A stretch of DNA of 64,000 nucleotides, from positions 176,993,956 through 177,057,955 of the forward strand of contig CM054113.1 in assembly GCA_028673005.1 (NCBI GenBank). The letters run 5' to 3'. Below are positions 57,566 through 64,000 of the stretch, in pieces. The position numbers were made by a program, and so were the translations under genes. How positions within the stretch are numbered: position 1 is the first letter of the stretch; the number at the start of each line of letters is the position of its first letter. The stretch is from Tanypteryx hageni (taxonomy: Eukaryota; Arthropoda; Insecta; Odonata; Petaluridae). The notes under the pieces were generated by a model. It was not told the DNA's origin. It ran no database searches and was given only the letters and a program-made list of their open reading frames with translations.

Positions 57566-60249
57566 ATACTAGTAGTTGGTGCTTGCATTCTGCAAGCATA
57601 TCTCACCTTGAAAAACATTCATTTTTCAGACAGATATTTCAGCATTACAAATATTTTTTTAATTCTATATATTTCACCTCCGCAGCTATTTTCGTTTTTC
57701 CCTTATGTAAAAATAATACATTAAAACAATCCCCAAACTTTGCAATTTTAAGAATTTTTTACTTTCTCGATTATGGGGTACTAATGCTACACATTTTTGC
57801 CAGATTTTAAAATTGTAGCACTTCTAGAAGTGAAATAATACTTTTCTAATTGTTTAAATTTTAAACGTTTTTAACGGCCGCCGCAATATATTTATGGAAA
57901 GACTCAAATGTTTATTTGTTCAAATACACTACTCTGTAAATAACTTGAAAATTTCAGCTTCCTAGCTCATCCCGTAGTACCTACACAGTTATCTATTTGT
58001 TTAAACTTTAATAATTTTTAACTGCCAAACAAATTAAAATATTAAAATTTGTATAATCCCTATTTCGATTTTTTACAAATTCTACCTATAAAAAATTTCA
58101 GATCCGTAGCACATTTAGTAATACATAAACCTCAAAAATATGTTTAAACATTTGCGAATTATTAGTGTTCGAATTTTTTAACTTTTTTAATATTTTCTTT
58201 TTTCTGTGTATAATTTGCTACAAAATGATTTCAAAAACTCAAACTTACAACATATAGTTTGCAAGATAAAAATTATTAAACTTTAATGTGCAAACGGAGT
58301 TATAACAACCCCTAAAAATTAACAATTTTAAAATTTTCGATTTTTATAGTTGGTTATGAGAATAGTTCTATAAACCTGCAAAATTTCAGCTTCCTAAACC
58401 TATTTGATTGGTCTACACACTGGGATAACTTTTTCCCATGCTAACTTATGGGAGATATTCCGGGGTATCTGGAGTCGAACCCAGGACACTGTAAGCAAAC
58501 CTAACAATAATTCTTAATAGATATTATGACCGTCTAGCAACACTGAATATTTCATTTTTCTAGCTTACGGGCAAGTGCCCAAAATTAATTTACAAAAATG
58601 GCGCAATGCTTTTCTTATGGGAATAAACGCAACTTTTAGAATTTCTGGAGTCGAACTCATGTCACTTAGGTGAGAATTCTCGTTTATCTCTTATTTAAAA
58701 GTAATAGATTAAAACAATTCCAAAACTTTGCAATTTTAAGAATTTTATACTTTCTGCATTATGGGATAATAAGGCTCCACATTTCTGCCAAATTTTAAGA
58801 TTGTAGATCTTCAAGAAGTAAAATAATATTTTTCTAATCGTTTAAAATTTAAACATTTTTAACGGTTGCCGCAATATATATATGGAGAGATTGAAATGTT
58901 TATTTGTGCAAATGCACTGTTCTGTAAATAATTTGAAAATTGCAGCTTCCTAGCTCATCCCGTAGAACCTAAAAAATTATTAAACTTGAATGTTCAAATG
59001 GGGTTAAAACAACCCCTAAAAATTAACAATTTTAAAATTTTCCATTTTTATAGTTGGTTATGAGAAAAGATCTATAATCTTGCAAAATTTCAGCTTCCTA
59101 AACTTATTAGATTGGTCTACACACTAGATTACGTTTTCCCAGGCTAACTTATGGGAGATATTCCGGGGTCTCTGGAGTCGAACCCAAGAAACTGTAAGCA
59201 AAAGTAACATAAATTCCTAATAGATATTGCGGCCATCTAGCAACACTGATAATTTCATTTCTCTAGTTTACCGGTAAGTGCCCATAATTAATTTACAAAA
59301 ATGGCGCAATGCTTTTCTTATGGGAAAAAACGCAACTTTCGGAATTTCTGGAGTCGAACACATGTCACCTAGGTAAGAAGTCTCATTTTATCTGTAAGTT
59401 TCTCCATCATATCTACAAAAACTGAAACATTGAGCTCTCTAGCTCTTGTAGTTTGGGCTGGACATTAGTATCCTCCTGTTATATCCTCTGTAAGAGTCGT
59501 CGATATATAATGATATAACATATAACAGGAGGATACCAATGTTTAGGCACTTCCAGATGAGCTGGTGGTTCGAAATTTTTTCTTAGGTAGGATTTTGTGC
59601 AAAACCAACTAGAAAAAACGAAAATCTTGAAAAAGTGCAACAATGCGGCCGATAAAAATTCGCAATCGTTTAAACAAATTTTCATGGTTTATGTATTTCC
59701 GCATGTGCTACGGAGTTGAAATTTTTTTTGTATGTAGAAGTCTCAAAAAAACGAAATAGGGATTATACAAATTTTGATATTTTAATTTGTTTGGCAGTTA
59801 AAATTCTTAAAATTTAAACAAATAGATAACCTTTTAGACATTACGGGATGAGCTAGGAAGCTGAAATTTTCAAGTTATGTACAGAGTAGTGCATTTGCAC
59901 AAAAAAACATTTGAATCTTTCCATTAACATATCGCGGCAACCGTTAAAAATGTTAAAAATTTAAACAATTGGAGAAATATTATTTCACTTCTAGAAGTAC
60001 TACAACCTTAAAATTTGGCGGAAATGTGTAGAATTAGTACCCCATAATGGAGAAAGTATAAAATTCTTAAAATTGCAACATTTGGGGATTGTTTAAACTA
60101 TTATTTTTACATGTGGGAAAAACGAAAATCGCTGCGGAGGTGAAATATTTAGAATTAAAAATATATGTGTAATGATGAAATATGAATAATGAATGGTTTT
60201 TTATGTTGAGATGAAATGCTTGCAGAATGCAAGCACCAACTACTAGTAT
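57566..60249. mobile_element. Foldback element with ~600-bp inverted arms, non-coding
   Basis: The outer ends are ATACTAGTAGTTGGTGC (57566) and its inverse ending at 60249. The arms, about 57,566-58,175 and 59,655-60,249, stay similar over their full length, including GAAGTGAAATAATA and CTAGCTCATCCCGTAG words. The centre (58,180-59,650) has a second, direct copy of most of the left side (58,700-59,400), which lacks about 290 bases. No frame encodes a transposase. No TSD was seen. Confidence 0.85.
59463..59541. repeat. 22-bp hairpin in the foldback centre
   Basis: Arms 59463-59484 and 59520-59541 are inverse complements with one mismatch and a 35-base loop. Confidence 0.85.
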
Positions 60250-61660
60250 GTTATATCTTCCTCCTCCTCCTCTGTAAGGAACGTCTATATATAATGATGG
60301 CTATCACATTTTTATCATGACATGCGATGTTCCAATGTGGAACTAGACAGCGTAACCTACGTCTTACTAATATTATTCCTATTTGGAGACGAATTAAAAA
60401 GAACGAGTATGCGTAACTTATATGATCTTTTGACTGCGAATCGAAGGAAAATTCTTTTAAAACTTTTTGTGACCATGGGAAAAAAAGAATTTATTTTTTC
60501 ATTCATATTTGAATATCTTCAGCAAGTGTTTCCTTTTCTATAAGGCTATTACTTTTCGCGCTTTTAACAGTATTTATTATCTGGAACGGATCCCGTTCTT
60601 TTGTGGTTAAGCTCTTGGTTAAAAATATATGATAAGTTCGTTGCGGCCATGTTGTTGATATCAGAATCGAAATAAATTCATAAATTAATAGGAACTATCC
60701 CCCGCAGGAATTGTATTAGGGCCGATTTGGAAATATTCGCCACAATAACGGATGGCCAAATTCATCGCATTTTTTTGTATTTAGCAGATCCTAAGAAAAT
60801 TGGAGATAATATTGAAGTAACGTTCAATAATGCCTGTTGACTATGTATGACTACTAAAAATTGGAAGGTTCTCTGATTAAAGAACTGCGAATTGTGTTTT
60901 ATTTTTAGTATTTTACGTCTTTTAACAAATTATTATGTTACAAATTTGCTTCATTTTACATACATTTATCTTTATTATCTACCTTATTAGTTAATTTCAA
61001 TATTATGTTCATGCATTGTGAGTTACTCGTGCTTTCAGCATTTTTATCATTTTATTGCATTACGCCGCTGCGCCCGATAATAAGATCTGATTTATTATCC
61101 TTGTCGTTAAGCTGCGCATTGGGTCAAAAATGCATTTTATAGATAAAATGATCTAGCATAAAACTCAATCATTTTATTTATGTTGTTTCATGCTTTCTAA
61201 AATTTAGAATCGTAATGAATATTAAGCTTCAGGCATTGTTGTGTTTCCATTGTTTCATCAAAAATACGTTTATTCTGAAAACAATAGATATTGTGGAATT
61301 TATGTGAAAAAATCATCGCTCTTTAATTTTCGATTCAATTTTAAACGCATATTTTCATGCGTTAAAAAGATTTAAATATATCGGATTGTTTAATACAATA
61401 TATTCTTTTCGGACCTTTACTTTATTTTCTGATTATTCATATCCTCCAAGAGATTTATACATTTTGTTGAATATATTCAAGCTTAGTGATTGGGTAATAT
61501 GTACGAATAAACAAAAACAGGTAGGCTTTCATGCGGTATCCTTTAGCAATTATTTCTCACCCAAGAATAGAGGATTTAATTTCCCCGTATGAGTAATTTT
61601 TGCCCGCCAAGCAATGCGAGGAACTTACGAGGCACGTTGCTTGCCTTTATTTTCCCCTCT
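60250..61660. other. Non-coding, nothing recognised
   Basis: The first 50 bases resemble the centre of the foldback (TGTTATATC, CTCTGTAAG, ATATATAATGAT). The rest is AT-rich. Confidence 0.4.
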
Positions 61661-62180
61661 GCTGCGCCGTCTTCATCCTCAGCTCTCTCTCTATCTCCCT
61701 CTCTCTCTTTATCTCCCTCTCTCTCTCTCTATCTCCCTCTCCTCTTTTCCTCTCTCTCTCCTCGTCATTCCTCACCTCTCACTCCTCTCGCCTTCTGCTT
61801 CTTCGCTCAGAAGGAATTCGAGATATTTTAAATTGTTCTGCCCATTCCATCGCGCAGCGACCAGACCCTACACTACTCCCCTTTATTCCACCTCCTCTCC
61901 TTAATCCCCATTCCACCCCTCCTGTTTCCTCGGGAACGGAAGATAGCGGGGTAGGAGTCCGAAATAATAAGGCCCTAGGGGAACGGAGAGAATCCGAAGC
62001 TATAGCTCTTTTCTCCTTCCGAGGAGAGCGGAGGGATACTCTCGGAAAGACGTCCGCGTGGACTTTTAAAGGCGGCTAACAAAACGATATTATGCTAGGT
62101 TAGAATTTCGGCTCCGTTGGGTATTTTCCCTTCTTCTCCCCCTTCCCTCTTTCTTTCCCTCCTCCCTCCTCCTGTCAAGT
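61661..62180. repeat. Pyrimidine-rich block with (CT)n
   Basis: TCTCTCTCTATCTCCC repeats at about 61,680-61,770, then mixed C/T-rich sequence. Three overlapping Leu/Ser-rich frames are artefacts. Confidence 0.7.
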
Positions 62181-62301
62181 GCGAATTCTCATTGTTTCGA
62201 GGAATTTCGGTATATTTCACTAGGGGAAAAGGGTACAAATTTCTTTCTGAATAAAAAAATCTTTATATATAAAAGACAATTTTCCCCTTTCTTTTCCCTT
62301 A

Positions 62302-62303
<2 letters not shown>

Positions 62304-62379
<76 letters not shown>

Positions 62380-62389
62380 ATATATATAA
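62304..62389. repeat. (TA)n microsatellite
   Basis: About 86 bases of TA with one C interruption near the end. Confidence 0.95.
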
Positions 62390-63069
62390 ATTTATGTAAA
62401 CGTGGCGCGAGAAAAGGAATGGGTATTAATTGATGTTCTCTCTCCCTTCATTTCGCTGCATAAGTGGGTCTGTTTGCATCATTTGTTTCATTAAGTTTAT
62501 CTCTCTTTGGAATTATGAGAGTTTATTTGAGGGGTTTAATTCAAAGCGTTATTCAGCAGCTCTATCGCCTAATTATCGATGAATGATAGCGTACTCATAA
62601 AGAAGAGTTCTTAACCCCCAGGGGAATAATTCATCGAGCTCTCTTGTTGATTCGAAAAAACGATAGCAGGAACGGTTGTTTCACAAAGGCAACGTTTTTT
62701 TTCTTTCGGCCGATTTTGAACGGTGGAATTTTTTCGGTTCAGCGATATGAGAACGCCGTCTCTCTTAACGACTCCGTGTTGTTTTTTGTAACTTTTTGCG
62801 GATTTAATTGAGGCGCGGTCGTTTCCGTGTCAATTAAAAGTACATTAAGAGTTGAAATATTATGAGGCGTATCATGAAATGGTAATGGGTCCGAAAATCC
62901 TGATGAATATTTATACAAGACCGGGTTAGCGAACGGCGTTTCTAAAAGCAACCGTGCTAAGTTTTGAGGATTTATTTTTGGCATGAATAAGGGTTATGAT
63001 GACGAGTGTGTTAACTTTACTCCTAAATTTCGACCGATGTTTCTTTGCGGAATGGGAAGGGAATTTTCT
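62390..63069. other. Non-coding, nothing recognised
   Basis: No supported feature. Confidence 0.4.
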
Positions 63070-63385
63070 CGAGATTGGCGCGCAAACCACGGCCCGCGGA
63101 CCACATGAAGCGGGCGAGAATATTTTATCCGGTCCGCGAATTCATCGTGAAGGCGAACCGTGAAATTTAATGCAGATTATTACTATGTACTTGTTACTTG
63201 AAGTTATTGCCGGGAGAGCTTTTATTAAGAGGTTATGACGATAAAAAATTCTTTATTATTGTTTATTCACGGAGTGGATCTGTCGCAGTCTCTCAAGTAA
63301 GTGCCGTTGTGAACTATAATGCGGCCTGCCGAAACACTCAATACTTCCAGTGCGGCCCGCGTCGTAAAATATTTACCTAGCTCTG
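63070..63385. repeat. Possible degenerate hAT MITE
   Basis: Contains GGCCCGCGGACCACATG near its left and GTGCGGCCCGCGTCG near its right, the GGCCCGC-type subterminal words of hAT MITEs. The right edge reads CTAGCTCTG. The left edge and TSD are not clear. Confidence 0.4.
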
Positions 63386-63840
63386 GTTTTGTAGTATTAC
63401 TCAAACTTAAAACTTAAAGCTCTGTAATAATATCCTAATGAGCATCTTACTCAGTTTACTCTCTTTACAAAAGCCATTCTCAAAAAAAGTAAAAAAACTG
63501 TCTCTCTATGGGCATACTTTTTCCACTGAATACTTATGCGAGAAACGTTTCGGCACCCCGGAAACATTTAAGAAGATAGCCGATTATAAAAATTAATTAT
63601 CTCATCTAACGGACGCTACAGTGCTATGTCTTCCGAAAACGAAAATGAAAGCGCTTTTAATGACTGGAAACGGAGAGCTGTTTACTTTATGGGGCGCGCG
63701 AGCAAAAAATTGCGAAATAGTAAAGTAATATCCGGAGATAAATAGGTGAAATGAAAAACGATTCCGAAGAAATCTTGCTGAGCTGAATACGGAGGAAATT
63801 TCACGAGGTTAAACGGAGCGATGTGTAGGGAGGAAGATAA
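63386..63840. other. Non-coding, nothing recognised
   Basis: No supported feature. Confidence 0.4.
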
Positions 63841-63850
63841 AGAGAGAGAG

Positions 63851-63962
63851 GGAGGTGGAGAGAGAGGGAAGTGGAGAGAGAGGGAGGTGGAGAGAGAGGG
63901 AGGTGGAGAGAGAGGGAGGTGGAGAGCGAGGGAGGTGGAGAGAGAGGGAGGTGGAGAGAGAG
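63851..63962 (+). repeat. 16-bp minisatellite, seven units
   Basis: Seven near-identical units of GGAGGTGGAGAGAGAG, one with A for G and one with C for A. Irregular GA-rich sequence follows to the window end. Confidence 0.92.
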
Positions 63963-64000
63963 AGATAGAGAGAGGGAGACAAAGAAAGGGATGGAGAGAG

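Noticed and set aside
61589..62079. 159-codon plus frame as a gene
   Set aside because: Sits in a (CT)n block with three overlapping frames of the same composition.

Overview
The window looks like intergenic or intronic DNA from an animal with a repeat-rich genome, most likely an arthropod (inference). It is AT-rich overall. It has no bacterial-style gene spacing, and I could not recognise a single host protein-coding exon. Almost every reading frame that can be identified belongs to a mobile element: non-LTR retrotransposons of the Jockey/CR1/L2 group and one RTE-like copy, a Penelope-like reverse transcriptase scrap, three hAT transposase copies of the ZBED/GTF2IRD2 type, and tRNA-headed SINEs. 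Between these lie microsatellites ((GA)n, (TA)n, (CA)n), strand-asymmetric purine or pyrimidine tracts and plain AT-rich sequence.

Layout. 1-2.8 kb: a 5'-truncated LINE (family A), a hAT transposase fragment and a Penelope-like RT remnant. 2.8-6.9 kb: non-coding, with a GC/CT-rich block near 3.8-4.3 kb and a 108-bp tandem duplication at 5.3 kb. 7.1-12.8 kb: a composite in which LINE-D (minus) is split by LINE-B (plus, TSD TAATG) and abuts LINE-C (minus), which keeps an SGNH-esterase ORF1 and part of the endonuclease. 13-21 kb: simple repeats and an RTE-like 3' end. 21.5-25.8 kb: a complete hAT element with a perfect 8-bp TSD, itself carrying a hAT MITE (perfect 8-bp TSD) and a 199-bp ATCGAT-rich dimer. 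27.7-28.2 kb: a head-to-head tRNA-SINE composite bounded by 13-bp direct repeats. 34.6-37.4 kb: a second complete hAT with a perfect TSD. 38.0 kb: a 281-bp hAT MITE with a perfect TSD. 44.8 and 45.6 kb: two more tRNA-derived SINEs. 46.8-49.2 kb: LINE-B (minus). 50.3-57.3 kb: LINE-E, the most complete LINE, with a PHD+esterase ORF1 and an endonuclease+RT ORF2, broken by LINE-A and by an unidentified ~0.9-kb insertion. 57.6-60.2 kb: a 2.7-kb non-coding foldback element with ~0.6-kb inverted arms. 60-64 kb: non-coding, with simple repeats and a 16-bp minisatellite running towards the window edge.

None of the elements is clearly intact. All recognised ORFs contain stops, frameshifts or truncations, although LINE-A copy 1 and the LINE-E RT are only lightly damaged. 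The value of the window is its insertion record: several insertions are resolved to the base by target-site duplications, which gives a relative order of activity (LINE-D before LINE-B; the hAT-1 host element before its MITE; probably LINE-E before LINE-A). The least explained pieces are the foldback element, the ATCGAT dimer, the inverted SINE dimer, and the ~93-codon conserved-looking frame inside LINE-E ORF1.
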